A stretch of 64,000 bases of DNA from Photobacterium sanctipauli (GCF_003026495.1 NZ_PYMA01000007.1:183341-247340), one strand, 5' to 3'. Positions 1 to 8,480 are shown, numbered from the stretch's first letter. The notes: generated from the letters alone by a model not told the origin. Numbers and translations: made by a program.

Positions 1-341
1 ATGAAGTACTGACTCTCTATAAGTGTGATCCGCGATAATGATCTTGTGCCCGCCACAAAATGTGACGATCGTCCGTTTTCAAGATCACCCGCTGCTTTAA
101 TTGTTATTTGCCATTGTACCCCACCAAGTTACTCACAACCCCATAGAGATAACAAGGGTAATCCCAATAAGAAAATTACGTGACAAAGCCAGTCAGGGCA
201 AGGGGTTGCTACATGGATTTATTCATCGCACCCCATCGCTGTACAATTTACCACCAGCTGTGGAAAAATCTGTGGATTGCGTTGATAATGTGGTTTTACA
301 AATTTGGATCCACTATATGTAGTTAGGATCATAAAGAAAAC

Positions 342-364
342 TGTGGATAAAGAAGTTATCCACA
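342..364. promoter_or_regulatory. Inverted pair of perfect DnaA boxes
   Basis: TGTGGATAA (342-350) and TTATCCACA (356-364) are both perfect nine-base DnaA boxes in opposite orientation, five bases apart. A GATC follows at 369, as after the rightmost box of E. coli oriC. They lie just downstream of the rpoH terminator, not in the rpoH promoter. Confidence 0.6.
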
Positions 365-413
365 CTCAGATCCCCTTGTTTGTGTGAGCTATCTCCCAGA
401 TTTCAGCCACAAA

Positions 414-438
414 AAAACCAGCCACAGGCTGGTTTTTA
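414..438 (-). terminator. Rho-independent terminator of rpoH
   Basis: AAAACCAGCC (414-423) pairs perfectly with GGCTGGTTTT (427-436) across a three-base loop. On the minus strand the hairpin is followed by a run of T, placing it about 35 bases past the rpoH stop codon. Confidence 0.85.
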
Positions 439-471
439 AAAATCATGGTTTGTGGATAGTTTTCGACGATC

Positions 472-1332
472 CTAGATCGCGTCACCCACTGCTTCTTTCA
501 GCTTTTTCATGGCATTTTTTTCAAGCTGGCGGATCCTTTCAGCAGATACGCTGTAGTGATCAGCCAATTCTTGCAAGGTTGCCTTGTTCTCATCCAGCCA
601 ACGAGAACGAACAATATGCTGGCTACGCTCATCCAAGCCAGCCAACGCCGATGACAGGCGGTTGTTTGCATGGGTTTCCCAGTTGTTTTCCTCGTAGCTC
701 AATGCCACGTCCGAAGACTTGTCTTCCAGGAAGTAGACCGGTGCCGTGTAGCCGCTATCGCGATCGTCGTCTTCCGACGGCATTTCAAAAGCGGGATCCT
801 GCGCCGCCAAGCGCGATTCCATCTCTCGTACATCGCTGGCATCAACGCCAAGCTGCTCTGCCACCATCTCAACTTCATCGTTATTGAACCAGCCCAGGCG
901 TTTTTTCGACTTGCGCAGGTTGAAGAACAGTTTTCGCTGGGCCTTGGTGGTGGCAACTTTGACAATACGCCAGTTACGCAACACGTATTCATGAATTTCA
1001 GCTTTGATCCAGTGCACCGCGAACGACACCAAGCGCACGCCAACCTCTGGGTTGAAGCGCTTAACAGCCTTCATCAAGCCGATATTGCCTTCCTGTACCA
1101 AGTCGGCCATAGGAAGACCGTAGCCAGAGTAGCCACGTGCCACATGCACAACAAATCGTAGGTGAGACATAACCAGCGCCTTCGCCGAATTAATATCACC
1201 ATCAAAGTGAAGACGCTCAGCTAACTCGCGCTCCTGCTCGGCTGACAGCATTGGATAGCTGTTCACGCTCTGGACGTAACTATCCAGACTATCGGCAGAA
1301 ACTAGAGCCATTGAAGTCATCTCTTGTGCCAT
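472..1332 (-). CDS. rpoH: RNA polymerase sigma-32 factor (heat shock)
   Basis: Sigma-32 directs core RNA polymerase to heat-shock promoters for chaperones and proteases. The 286-residue product has the family's normal length. Region 2 spans roughly residues 50-125. The box found only in RpoH proteins, QRKLFFNLR, is at residues 132-140, a region linked to FtsH/DnaK control. A region 4.2 helix-turn-helix ([17 protein letters not shown]) is close to the C-terminus. A GAGG Shine-Dalgarno eight bases before the ATG supports the start. It lies 122 bases after ftsX on the same strand, the usual order, and probably has its own promoter in that gap. Family members are also controlled by an mRNA thermosensor; I did not fold this one. 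Confidence 0.98.
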   Translation of the reverse strand: MAQEMTSMALVSADSLDSYVQSVNSYPMLSAEQERELAERLHFDGDINSAKALVMSHLRFVVHVARGYSGYGLPMADLVQEGNIGLMKAVKRFNPEVGVRLVSFAVHWIKAEIHEYVLRNWRIVKVATTKAQRKLFFNLRKSKKRLGWFNNDEVEMVAEQLGVDASDVREMESRLAAQDPAFEMPSEDDDRDSGYTAPVYFLEDKSSDVALSYEENNWETHANNRLSSALAGLDERSQHIVRSRWLDENKATLQELADHYSVSAERIRQLEKNAMKKLKEAVGDAI

Positions 1333-1384
1333 TCAACAAACCTCGTGTGTTTTTTGTACCAAAGCGAAATTGCTTGAACCCGTA

Positions 1385-1414
1385 ATAATGCCCAGAAATC
1401 GAACGCTATTGCAA
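1385..1414 (-). promoter_or_regulatory. Possible rpoH promoter
   Basis: On the minus strand TTGCAA (1409-1414) and CATTAT (1385-1390) are separated by 18 bases in the gap between ftsX and rpoH. This is a plausible sigma-70 promoter by pattern only; other rpoH promoters may be present. Confidence 0.3.
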
Positions 1415-1454
1415 GCCGGGGGCGTAATTTACACTATTTATAGAACGAAAAACG

Positions 1455-2381
1455 TCAGATAGGTTCAATTTCTTTTAAATGGCGTCCGGCAGAAAGCCTG
1501 GCGGCCAACAGGCCAAGAAACGCTGCCACCATCAATAAAATCAAGGTTTCATCCCAGCTAAGCCCGACCAATCGGAACTCGCTGGCATAAAGATCGGCCA
1601 GGGAGGCAACCGAACCATCAAGCAGCACGGTCACCAATGCGGTCAGTACCCAAGCCACAACACCACCTATCAACCCGTACCATACACCAGTATAGAGGTA
1701 AGGGCGGAGAATGAAGCTGTCGGTGGCACCCACCAACTTCATGACCTGAATTTCATCTTTCTGATTCAATACTTGCAAACGCAGGGTATTACCGACAATC
1801 AGGAATACCGCAAACAACATCAAGCCGGAGATGATCATGGCCAGCGTGGTGGCCAACTGCTTGATTGCATCGAGCCGCTGCAGCCAATCGCTGTCGAGCC
1901 TCACTTCCTCAACGGCCGCTTCCACCCTTAGCTTGGCCGCCAGCTGCCCCGCCTTGTCACTGGTCTGCCAACTGTCGCTAGGCCGAACAACCAGCACGGC
2001 TGGCAGTGGATTGTCATCCAGCAAGCTCAGCGCCTGATCGAACCCGGCCTGCTGGCGGAACTCAGCCAACCCTTGCTGGGGGGAGATATATTCCACTTCG
2101 GCCACTTCCGGCCATCCAAGCAACTGATCGCGAACCTCATTCGCCACCGACTCCGGCGTCTGTTGTTCGAGGTAGAGGGTCAACTGGGTCGGGCTCTGCC
2201 ACTGCTGCGCCACCAAGGTGATATTCTTGGCAAACAGGTAAAAGCTCGCGGGCAGGGTCAAGGCAAACGCCAACACAGCCAGGGTCAGGACGTTACCCAG
2301 CGGGCGGCGGAACATATCAGTTAGTGCTTGCTTACATTGCTGCTGGTGCAGACTAAAAAAGCCAGTCTTCTCACGCGCCAC
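1455..2381 (-). CDS. ftsX: Cell division protein FtsX (ABC-transporter-like permease)
   Basis: FtsX is the membrane half of the FtsEX complex, which sits at the division septum and activates periplasmic amidases through EnvC-type partners. The 308-residue protein has an N-terminal cytoplasmic stretch, a first membrane helix at about residues 30-55, a large periplasmic loop (about 60-175), and three more helices in the C-terminal half. This is the four-helix FtsX plan. The start is GTG at 2381, and the first 11 bases overlap the 3' end of ftsE, so the two are translationally coupled. The order ftsY-ftsE-ftsX-rpoH is conserved in gammaproteobacteria. Confidence 0.96.
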   Translation of the reverse strand: MAREKTGFFSLHQQQCKQALTDMFRRPLGNVLTLAVLAFALTLPASFYLFAKNITLVAQQWQSPTQLTLYLEQQTPESVANEVRDQLLGWPEVAEVEYISPQQGLAEFRQQAGFDQALSLLDDNPLPAVLVVRPSDSWQTSDKAGQLAAKLRVEAAVEEVRLDSDWLQRLDAIKQLATTLAMIISGLMLFAVFLIVGNTLRLQVLNQKDEIQVMKLVGATDSFILRPYLYTGVWYGLIGGVVAWVLTALVTVLLDGSVASLADLYASEFRLVGLSWDETLILLMVAAFLGLLAARLSAGRHLKEIEPI

Positions 2382-3039
2382 GGGCTATCTCCCTTAGCAT
2401 TCCCTGGTGTAAATCCAAGCGACGGTAGTTATGGGTTGTGAGCAACGAGGTATCGTGGGTGGCCATCAAGACCGTCACCCCTACCCGGTTAAACTCCTCG
2501 AACAGTGCCATGATTTGCTGGGACAACGCCGCATCAAGGTTACCGGTCGGTTCATCGGCCAGCAGCACCAACGGCTTGTTGACGATCGCCCTCGCGATAC
2601 CCACGCGCTGCTGCTCACCGCCCGATAGCTGGATCGGCAGGCAGCGGGCTTTGTCGAGCAGCCCCACCTTGTCCAGGGCGGCCGACACCCGCCGCTTGAT
2701 CTCGTTTTCCGTGGCCTGTTCAACCCGCAACGGCATCGCAACATTATCGTAAATGCTGCGATCCATCAGGAGCTTGTGGTCCTGAAAGATAATCCCGATA
2801 TTGCGGCGCAAGAACGGGATCTGCTTGTTGTCGATACGCGTTATATCGTGCCCGTTAAACAAGATCTTGCCATCACTTGGACGTTCAATCGCACATATCA
2901 GTTTCAGCAGGGTACTCTTACCTGCGCCGGAGTGCCCGGTTAAGAACGCCATGTCTGCGGGTTGCAGATGAAAATCTACTTTTTGCAGGGCCTGACGCCC
3001 GCCTCGATAAGCCTTACTGACCTGCTGAAACCGGATCAC
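2371..3039 (-). CDS. ftsE: Cell division ATP-binding protein FtsE
   Basis: FtsE is the cytoplasmic ATPase of FtsEX. The 222-residue sequence shows Walker A (GHSGAGKS, about residues 36-43), a Q-loop (IFQDHKLL), the ABC signature [14 protein letters not shown], Walker B ([12 protein letters not shown]) and the switch histidine (MATHD). It starts at GTG 3039, only three bases after the ftsY stop; a GAGG within the ftsY end is the likely ribosome site. It overlaps ftsX by 11 bases. Confidence 0.97.
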   Translation of the reverse strand: MIRFQQVSKAYRGGRQALQKVDFHLQPADMAFLTGHSGAGKSTLLKLICAIERPSDGKILFNGHDITRIDNKQIPFLRRNIGIIFQDHKLLMDRSIYDNVAMPLRVEQATENEIKRRVSAALDKVGLLDKARCLPIQLSGGEQQRVGIARAIVNKPLVLLADEPTGNLDAALSQQIMALFEEFNRVGVTVLMATHDTSLLTTHNYRRLDLHQGMLREIARGA

Positions 3040-3042
3040 GAT

Positions 3043-4410
3043 TTATTCCTCGTCACTAAATAGCGCTTCGATAAACTCATCGGCAGCAAAAGGACGAAGA
3101 TCTTCGATCCCCTCACCAATACCGATGTAGCGGATTGGGATGTTGAACTGATCGGCAATCGCAAAGATCACACCACCCTTGGCCGTACCATCAAGCTTGG
3201 TCAGGGTAATGCCGGTGACCGGTGCAACCTCGCTGAACAGCTTGGCTTGGCTAATCGCATTCTGGCCAGTCCCCGCATCCACCGTCAGCATGATTTCATG
3301 CGGGGCGTGCGGATCCACCTTCTTCATCACGCGCACGATCTTGCGCAGCTCTTCCATCAGGTTGCCTTTGTTCTGCAGGCGGCCCGCGGTATCGGCAATC
3401 ACCACATCGACATTTTTCGCCTTGGCCGATTCAATCGCATCGAAAATCACCGAGGCACTGTCGGCACCGGTATGCTGGGCAACCACTGGGACATTGTTGC
3501 GCTCACCCCATACCTGCAGCTGCTCAACAGCAGCGGCACGGAAGGTATCACCCGCCGCCAACATCACCGACTTGCCTTCGCTCTGGAACTGCTTGGCCAA
3601 CTTACCGATGGTGGTCGTTTTACCCACACCGTTAACACCAACCATCAAGATAACGTAAGGCTTCTTGCTGGTATCAACGACCAAAGGCTGCTCAACCTTC
3701 GCCAGCATCTCGCTAAGCTCATCTTTGAGCAAGCCGTACAGGGCTTCGCCGTCTTGCAAGTCTTTACGGCTCGCCTTATCGGTCAGGCTCTCGATGATCT
3801 TCAGCGTGGTGTCCATGCCGACATCGGCAACAAGCAGTTGCTCTTCCAACTCTTCAAACAAGTCGTCATCGATTTTCTTGCCGCGGAACAAGCCCATGAA
3901 GCCAGAGCCGAAGTTGGTCTTGGTCTTTTTCAGCCCTTTCATCAAGCGGGCAAAGAAGCCCTCGCTCTTTGGCTTTTCTTGTTCAACGACAGCCGCTTCG
4001 CTAGCAGGCGTATCTGCTATGATTGCAGTTTCTGCTTCACCTTCAGCCTCTGCCGCGGCTTGGGCAGCGGCTTTTGCTTCGGCTTCTGCCGCCGCTTTGG
4101 CTGCTGCTTCCGCTTCGGCCTCTGCCGCTGCTTTGGCTGCTGCTTCTGCTTCGGCCTCTGCCGCCGCTTTGGCTGCTGCTTCCGCTTCGGCCTCTGCCGC
4201 CGCCTTGGCTGCTGCTTCCACTTCGGCTTCTGCCGCCGCTTTGGCTGCTGCTTCTGCCTCAACCTCTGCTGCCGCTTTGGCGTCAGCTACTTGTGCATCA
4301 TCATTGGTTTCCACATCACTGTGGGCATCTTTTTGTTCTGTTTGCTCGGCTTGCTCCTCAGAGCCAAAACCCAGCCACGAAAATAATCCGCGTTTCTTTT
4401 TTTCTGCCAT
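3043..4410 (-). CDS. ftsY: Signal recognition particle receptor FtsY
   Basis: FtsY is the membrane-associated GTPase that receives SRP-ribosome complexes and passes nascent membrane proteins to the translocon. From ATG 4410 it is 455 residues; an in-frame TTG six bases upstream is too close to the AGGA Shine-Dalgarno to be the start. Residues 1-130 form an acidic A domain that opens with a short hydrophobic/amphipathic segment (GLFSWLGFG). It contains about seven 12-residue Ala/Glu/Lys repeats (residues 44-128). The NG domain follows: G1 GVNGVGKT near residue 260, DTAGR, and TKLDG near residue 400. It is first in the ftsYEX cluster and divergent from rsmD. Confidence 0.97.
   Translation of the reverse strand: MAEKKKRGLFSWLGFGSEEQAEQTEQKDAHSDVETNDDAQVADAKAAAEVEAEAAAKAAAEAEVEAAAKAAAEAEAEAAAKAAAEAEAEAAAKAAAEAEAEAAAKAAAEAEAKAAAQAAAEAEGEAETAIIADTPASEAAVVEQEKPKSEGFFARLMKGLKKTKTNFGSGFMGLFRGKKIDDDLFEELEEQLLVADVGMDTTLKIIESLTDKASRKDLQDGEALYGLLKDELSEMLAKVEQPLVVDTSKKPYVILMVGVNGVGKTTTIGKLAKQFQSEGKSVMLAAGDTFRAAAVEQLQVWGERNNVPVVAQHTGADSASVIFDAIESAKAKNVDVVIADTAGRLQNKGNLMEELRKIVRVMKKVDPHAPHEIMLTVDAGTGQNAISQAKLFSEVAPVTGITLTKLDGTAKGGVIFAIADQFNIPIRYIGIGEGIEDLRPFAADEFIEALFSDEE
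4027..4281 (-). repeat. 36-bp tandem repeat array inside ftsY
   Basis: About seven imperfect copies of a 36-base unit encode 12 residues of the pattern AKAAAEAEAEAA. The copies differ mainly by synonymous changes and by E/V or K/Q swaps. The array forms most of the FtsY acidic domain, which tolerates length change in the family. Copy number probably varies between strains. Confidence 0.9.
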
Positions 4411-4541
4411 TGGCAAATCCTAGAGCTTGATTGGTACAATTTGCAGCTTTAACACAGGTGTATACCTCAAGAGGTACCCTAAATCGCGCATATTAAGACG
4501 GTTTAGGTATACTATCATTTTCTAAACGGTCGAAGAAATCT

Positions 4542-5147
4542 ATGACGAGACGCAGACAACAAACAGGGCGAAATATGCCAAATAATCGCCGTGAAGGATT
4601 CGTAAGGATCATCAGCGGACGCTGGCGCGGGCGAAAACTGCCTGTTCATGATGTTGAAGGCCTTCGACCAACGACCGACCGGGTAAAGGAAACGGTGTTT
4701 AACTGGCTGGCGCAAGATCTATTTGAAGCCAATTGCCTCGACCTTTTCACCGGTAGCGGCAGCCTGAGCTTTGAAGCCCTCTCCCGCGGTGCCAGCCATG
4801 TCACCATGCTGGAACTCGACAAGAAGGCGGCCGAGCAGCTCGAAAAAAACCGCACCATGATCGGTGCCGACAATGCCAAGGTGCACAACACCGATAGCTT
4901 GGCTTTTTTGAAGCAACCGGGCACGCCGTTTGATATCGTATTTATCGACCCGCCGTTTCGTAAGAAACTGCTACCAGAAGTGTTTGACTTGCTTGAACAA
5001 AACAACTGGCTGGCACCGAACGCTGTGATTTATATCGAAGCAGAGAAAGAGCTTGGTGAGTTGGATACCCCGGCCCACTGGCATATGAACAAGGAAAAAG
5101 CAGCCGGACAGGTTTGCTACCGTTTATTTGAAAGAGAAGAAGCATGA
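4542..5147 (+). CDS. rsmD: 16S rRNA (guanine(966)-N2)-methyltransferase RsmD
   Basis: RsmD methylates G966 of 16S rRNA in the 30S subunit using S-adenosylmethionine. The 201-residue protein has the SAM-binding loop LDLFTGSGSL (about residues 65-75), an acidic motif II (MLELDKKA) and the catalytic DPPF (motif IV, about residue 131), which in this family replaces NPPY. The ATG at 4542 has a GAAG upstream; a second ATG at 4575 would still leave the conserved RIISGRWRGRKLP core intact. It is divergent from ftsY, as in E. coli, and overlaps the next gene by four bases (ATGA), so the two form an operon. Confidence 0.96.
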   Translation: MTRRRQQTGRNMPNNRREGFVRIISGRWRGRKLPVHDVEGLRPTTDRVKETVFNWLAQDLFEANCLDLFTGSGSLSFEALSRGASHVTMLELDKKAAEQLEKNRTMIGADNAKVHNTDSLAFLKQPGTPFDIVFIDPPFRKKLLPEVFDLLEQNNWLAPNAVIYIEAEKELGELDTPAHWHMNKEKAAGQVCYRLFEREEA

Positions 5148-5410
5148 AAGCATTGATTTTACTGGCCAAGGCAGCAATTGGTTTTGTCTGGTTCGTCCTA
5201 CTGGTTAACATTTTCCACCCATTCCCGGGTGTTGCCGCCATGGCACTGTACATCATGACCGCCTTCCTATTCATGATGCACGGCCTGCAAATGTTGATTT
5301 TTATCGGCGCCTTCGGTGACAAAATCAAGATGTCGCGCTGGGAGAAGTGGTCGATACTGATCTTTGGTATCTTCGCCCTGCTCGACATCCGTCGCAAGCA
5401 TATGATGTAA
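5144..5410 (+). CDS. DUF1145 family small membrane protein (YhhL-like)
   Basis: The 88-residue protein has three predicted membrane helices (about residues 5-20, 26-50 and 66-82) and a short basic C-terminus (RRKH). It matches the DUF1145/YhhL family, whose gene follows rsmD in E. coli too. The function is unknown. Its ATG overlaps the rsmD stop codon, so translation is coupled, and a strong terminator follows directly. Confidence 0.85.
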   Translation: MKALILLAKAAIGFVWFVLLVNIFHPFPGVAAMALYIMTAFLFMMHGLQMLIFIGAFGDKIKMSRWEKWSILIFGIFALLDIRRKHMM

Positions 5411-5445
5411 AAAAAGAAGCGAGGCCATTGGCCTCGCTTCTTTTT
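5411..5445. terminator. Bidirectional terminator between yhhL and yhgN
   Basis: GAAGCGAGGCC (5416-5426) pairs perfectly with GGCCTCGCTTC (5430-5440) across a three-base loop. A-tracts precede and T-tracts follow, so it can end transcription from both convergent genes. Confidence 0.9.
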
Positions 5446-5462
5446 ATCGCGACCGATCACGG

Positions 5463-6056
5463 CTAGCCGCCGATAGCAAAAAACTCACGGACCCCGTTTA
5501 GGAACATTTGGGTCGAAATCATAATCAGCAACAGCCCCATCAAGCGTTCCACGGCTTTTAGCCCCTTCTCGCCCAATACGCGGTTAAATACCTCATAGAA
5601 CATCAAAATAATAAATGATGCGCCCCAAGCCAGCAGCACCGCGATAACCCAGTCGCCCGTTCGCCCCGGCTCTTGGTTCGATAACAATAGTAGCGAAGCC
5701 AGCACCGACGGCCCGGCAATCATCGGGATCGCCATCGGCACGATAAACGGCTCCTCGCCCGCGGCCAGGCCCGTCACCCCACCCGGTTGAGGGAAAATCA
5801 TCCGGATAGCAATCAGGAACAAAATAATGCCCCCAGAAATACTGACCGTCTCATTCGACACGTGGAGGAAGTTCAGCATTTGCTGACCACCGAATAAAAA
5901 CAGCAACAAAATCACCAAGGCAATCAACAATTCACGGATCATAATGAATCGTCGTCTTTTAGGTTCAATATGTCGCAAAATCGACAACATTACCGGCAAG
6001 TTACCAAGCGGATCCATGATCAGAAATAGCATGACCGCCGCAGAAATTATTTCCAC
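5463..6056 (-). CDS. yhgN: MarC-family inner membrane protein YhgN
   Basis: This is a MarC/YhgN integral membrane protein with six predicted helices. I place the start at GTG 6056: the protein then begins with EIISAAV as in E. coli YhgN, is 197 residues long like the family, and has GAGG eight bases upstream. The open frame extends 46 codons further upstream, but without a ribosome site or family similarity. The LIMDPLGNLPVMLSIL segment (about residues 11-26) is the family signature. The transported substrate is unknown; despite the family name, a role in antibiotic resistance is not supported. Confidence 0.9.
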   Translation of the reverse strand: MEIISAAVMLFLIMDPLGNLPVMLSILRHIEPKRRRFIMIRELLIALVILLLFLFGGQQMLNFLHVSNETVSISGGIILFLIAIRMIFPQPGGVTGLAAGEEPFIVPMAIPMIAGPSVLASLLLLSNQEPGRTGDWVIAVLLAWGASFIILMFYEVFNRVLGEKGLKAVERLMGLLLIMISTQMFLNGVREFFAIGG

Positions 6057-6158
6057 AGAGCAGACCTCAGACAGAGCGTAATAGTAAGAAAAGAAAGAGA
6101 TGTAACCAGATCGGCTGACATGCCAATCAGAGGCGGGAGAGTATAACAAACGAACAAT

Positions 6159-6183
6159 AGGGTGGCGATATTTTTGCCACCCT
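6159..6183 (-). terminator. Probable terminator of the yecH-like gene
   Basis: AGGGTGGC (6159-6166) and GCCACCCT (6176-6183) form a perfect eight-pair stem about 35 bases past the stop codon of the gene at 6218. The T-rich tail on the minus strand is short, so confidence is moderate. Confidence 0.5.
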
Positions 6184-6217
6184 AAAGATAACAATAAAGA
6201 TTACCGCCAAATAGCAG

Positions 6218-6457
6218 TTAGTGGCTGCACATACGGTCGCGATTAGCCGTAATAATATCACCATCTTTAACAACTTTGCGGCGATCGAGCAGGAAAGCCA
6301 TCAGGGCATCAAAGGTAAGATCTTGCTGGCTGCAAGTGTGGAAGCGAACATCTTCACCATATTCAGCCTCAACAGCTTGCTTTAGGGATGCCATCGTAAA
6401 TGTTGCTTCTTCAGCCAGCAGCATATTCAGGACGTTGTGGGCATGGACTTGGTTCAT
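6218..6457 (-). CDS. YecH-family putative metal-binding protein (DUF2492)
   Basis: The 79-residue cytoplasmic protein matches the DUF2492/YecH family, with the N-terminal HxHxVLNML segment and the FHTCS motif near residue 40. His and Cys residues (HAH at 5-7, HTC at 40-42, C-terminal CSH) could bind a metal; this is inference. It stands alone on the minus strand with a terminator-like hairpin downstream. The function is unknown. Confidence 0.75.
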   Translation of the reverse strand: MNQVHAHNVLNMLLAEEATFTMASLKQAVEAEYGEDVRFHTCSQQDLTFDALMAFLLDRRKVVKDGDIITANRDRMCSH

Positions 6458-6557
6458 TACCGGGCTCTCAAGTTGTCATTCAGTCACCACAGTCTAAATC
6501 GGCAACCCCAGTGCTGGATTGACCCAAGACAATAAATTGCATTTTATATGAATGTTA

Positions 6558-6875
6558 TTAATCGGCCGAGTCATTCTCCCAGCCACACTGCCAGCAGATT
6601 TCAAATTGCCCTTCATTCATTTCACCACATTGTTGGCAATGCCACTCTGGGCGATCAGCTGTTTGGTAATGCTCAATGAACGACTTGGCCACCGCCAGTT
6701 GGGCGGGCGCCACCCATAGCGTGACTTCGACCACATCGGCAGGCAACTCGCCAGCGGCAGCACCCAAACCTTCCCCGCTGAGCCGGACTTCGATACCTTC
6801 GCTTTCCAACATTCCCTTCACACTATGCGCCTCTAGCGCATTGGCGGCCTTGTATAGCTGACTCCAGTTTTCCAC
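6558..6875 (-). CDS. DUF2007 protein with C-terminal zinc ribbon
   Basis: The 105-residue protein has two parts. Residues 1-75 match DUF2007 (YKAANALEAHSVKGMLESEGI), a small alpha/beta domain often labelled putative signal transduction. Residues 79-100 form a zinc ribbon with CQQC and CWQC pairs. No membrane segment is seen. The function is unknown. Confidence 0.75.
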   Translation of the reverse strand: MENWSQLYKAANALEAHSVKGMLESEGIEVRLSGEGLGAAAGELPADVVEVTLWVAPAQLAVAKSFIEHYQTADRPEWHCQQCGEMNEGQFEICWQCGWENDSAD

Positions 6876-6948
6876 CCTATCCTCCCAAGCAAGTTGAAAC
6901 AGCCGTGCCTGTTACCAAGACCCAGCAGGCAATCATTTTATTGCATGT

Positions 6949-7572
6949 CTAAACCAGCAAGCTCGCAACAAACAATGATTGCGCCATGAAGTAGCTGCCC
7001 ATCACCACGACAGCCGAGGGTTTAAACGGGCCACGAAAGCGCTCGATCGCCAGGCAGAGATCCGAGAACATAAAAATTAAGGCACCACCAAAAGCCAATG
7101 CGGCAGCAGTGCTTCCCGACGTTAGCCAGTACTCACCCGCAGCCCACGCCATTTGTACTATCACCGCAATATACACCGCGACCGGCAGGAGCATTTTGCC
7201 CAGTGATGGCAGCAGCAATAAAAAGACAATGACCCCCGCGGCAGCAAGCATTGCCGGCAACCACCAAATCATGCCCCCATCCAGTTGGCTCCAGAACCCG
7301 ACAGAATAAGCGATATGGGCGAAGAGAAAACTCACCAAGCCTGCAATAAATCGATCCTTTGGCAGCATAAGAAAAACATCACCAACCAAAGAAAGTACCA
7401 ACCCGGCAATTAAGGCATCATGGTAAACCCCTGCAACATCGGCATTCCATGCCAAGCCCAGCAATAGCACCATAGTAAAAGGCTTAAAGAAGAAATACTG
7501 CCACCTAGGACCGCAGTATGAAGCTGTTATATGAATAAATGCAGAAAGAGCAATGGCTAACCAAGCCCACAT
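6949..7572 (-). CDS. YhhN-family membrane protein (lysoplasmalogenase-like)
   Basis: The 207-residue, very hydrophobic protein has about seven to eight predicted membrane helices. It matches YhhN, the bacterial relative of TMEM86 lysoplasmalogenases, which split the vinyl-ether bond of lysoplasmalogens. The FFKPFTMVLLL segment near residues 28-38 and the GDVFLMLP segment near 67 are family signatures. The enzymatic role in this organism is inferred only. No operon partner is evident, and an AT-rich gap of about 0.8 kb follows upstream. Confidence 0.8.
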   Translation of the reverse strand: MWAWLAIALSAFIHITASYCGPRWQYFFFKPFTMVLLLGLAWNADVAGVYHDALIAGLVLSLVGDVFLMLPKDRFIAGLVSFLFAHIAYSVGFWSQLDGGMIWWLPAMLAAAGVIVFLLLLPSLGKMLLPVAVYIAVIVQMAWAAGEYWLTSGSTAAALAFGGALIFMFSDLCLAIERFRGPFKPSAVVVMGSYFMAQSLFVASLLV

Positions 7573-8390
7573 AGTTTCACCGTTATTGTTATGAATACCA
7601 AACAGGGTAACTATTCGTCATCCAGAGGCAAACACTAGTTTAGAAAGACATAGGTGATTGTCTAGCTTACATAGCGAATAACTGGCTCCCTATCATAATA
7701 ATTTATGCTTTCTCCCCACTACCTTTTACTGCGTCAATGTTGGCATGATTGCCTTCTCCCACAAACACAAAAAGCAAACGTTTGGCTCGCCTATTAAGAC
7801 TGAATAACAGGCATACTGGTTTTTTATCCTGGTAATCATGAGGAAAAACAGAAAGTAAAACATGAAAAAACAAAAATATAATCAAATAAAATCAATAAAT
7901 TATAAGAAACAAAGCCATCAAAGTTACCTATAGAATGGCGTAGCAACTATTACCCTATAATTTCAATACACTCCACTCATAATCCATCCAGCAATACAGA
8001 ATTATGCAGCCAACCTATTTTGCCAAGGTATAACCCCACGATAGAAAACAGCCCAACTCAGTATTAACCGAGATATATGATCTTGGCGCAACCAGAGCTC
8101 AATTTTCAAAACAAACCTGGAAAGCCGAGGTAAAGCCTAATTTAAACAAAGAGAAACACACAAATAAAACAAATAAAAACAATAAGTTAAATCCATATTG
8201 GTTTTTAAAACTTAGCAGCTCACTTTTCACACACTGCAATAAAACACAATTTAAAATAGGAAAATACGCCATTAAACTCTCCATAAACTATTTTTATTAC
8301 ATCAATATGACAATTTGACTTGAGAACTGTATAAAATTAGTGCTATTCTTATTTACATCATCTACCAAGCAGCAAGAAAGGAGCCTTATC
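7573..8390. other. 818-bp AT-rich stretch without a recognisable gene
   Basis: This gap is clearly richer in A+T than the flanks. Two short minus-strand open frames (7703-7885, 60 codons; 8099-8284, 61 codons) encode low-complexity hydrophobic peptides with no family match or good ribosome site. The only supported signal is near the right end: TTGAGA (8320-8325) and TATTCT (8344-8349), 18 bases apart, form a likely promoter for the small gene at 8391. The rest could be decayed sequence or foreign DNA. Confidence 0.5.
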
Positions 8391-8471
8391 ATGTTCACTA
8401 CTTCACAAAAACAAGGGCTTATGATGATCGCAGTGGTTGTCGGTTTAATGACGCTGCCTGTGATTTACTAA
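8391..8471 (+). CDS. 26-residue predicted single-helix membrane peptide
   Basis: An ATG at 8391 follows a good Shine-Dalgarno (AAGGAG, spacing about eight) and a plausible sigma-70 promoter at 8320-8349. The peptide has a short polar N-terminus (MFTTSQKQG) and then a hydrophobic stretch (about residues 10-25) that could span the membrane once. A strong terminator starts 10 bases after the stop, so promoter, ribosome site, frame and terminator form a complete small transcription unit. I do not recognise the family; short membrane peptides of this type are common in enterics and vibrios. Confidence 0.65.
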   Translation: MFTTSQKQGLMMIAVVVGLMTLPVIY

Positions 8472-8480
8472 GCAAAAAAA

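Larger units (their letters stand above)
1..471. other. Non-coding region with DnaA boxes and dense GATC sites
   Basis: No convincing gene lies here; a 73-codon open frame at 101-322 has no family resemblance. Seven GATC sites fall in the first 375 bases (starts 27, 40, 67, 83, 307, 327, 369), far above the 1 per 256 expected by chance. Two perfect DnaA boxes face each other at 342-350 and 356-364, with weaker boxes at 259-267, 271-279 and 451-459. The GATC spacing at 27-86 (gaps of 9, 23 and 12 bases) closely follows that around DnaA box R1 of E. coli oriC as I remember it. A DnaA-binding or origin-related role is inference; the R1 box itself is absent. Confidence 0.45.

Noticed and set aside
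101..322. 73-codon plus-strand open frame at the left edge
   Set aside because: No ribosome site or family resemblance, and it overlaps the DnaA-box and GATC-rich region.
4027..4281. Regularly spaced repeats resembling a CRISPR array
   Set aside because: The repeats are head-to-tail, in frame, without unique spacers and encode the FtsY acidic domain.
4017..4430. Long antisense frames over ftsY, including one of 379 codons (3247-4386)
   Set aside because: They are by-products of the Ala/Glu codon repeats of ftsY; the peptides are low-complexity Leu/Pro, Ser/Ala or Arg/Gln stretches.
8099..8284. Short hydrophobic frames at 7703-7885 and 8099-8284
   Set aside because: No ribosome site, no family match and AT-driven composition; treated as chance frames.
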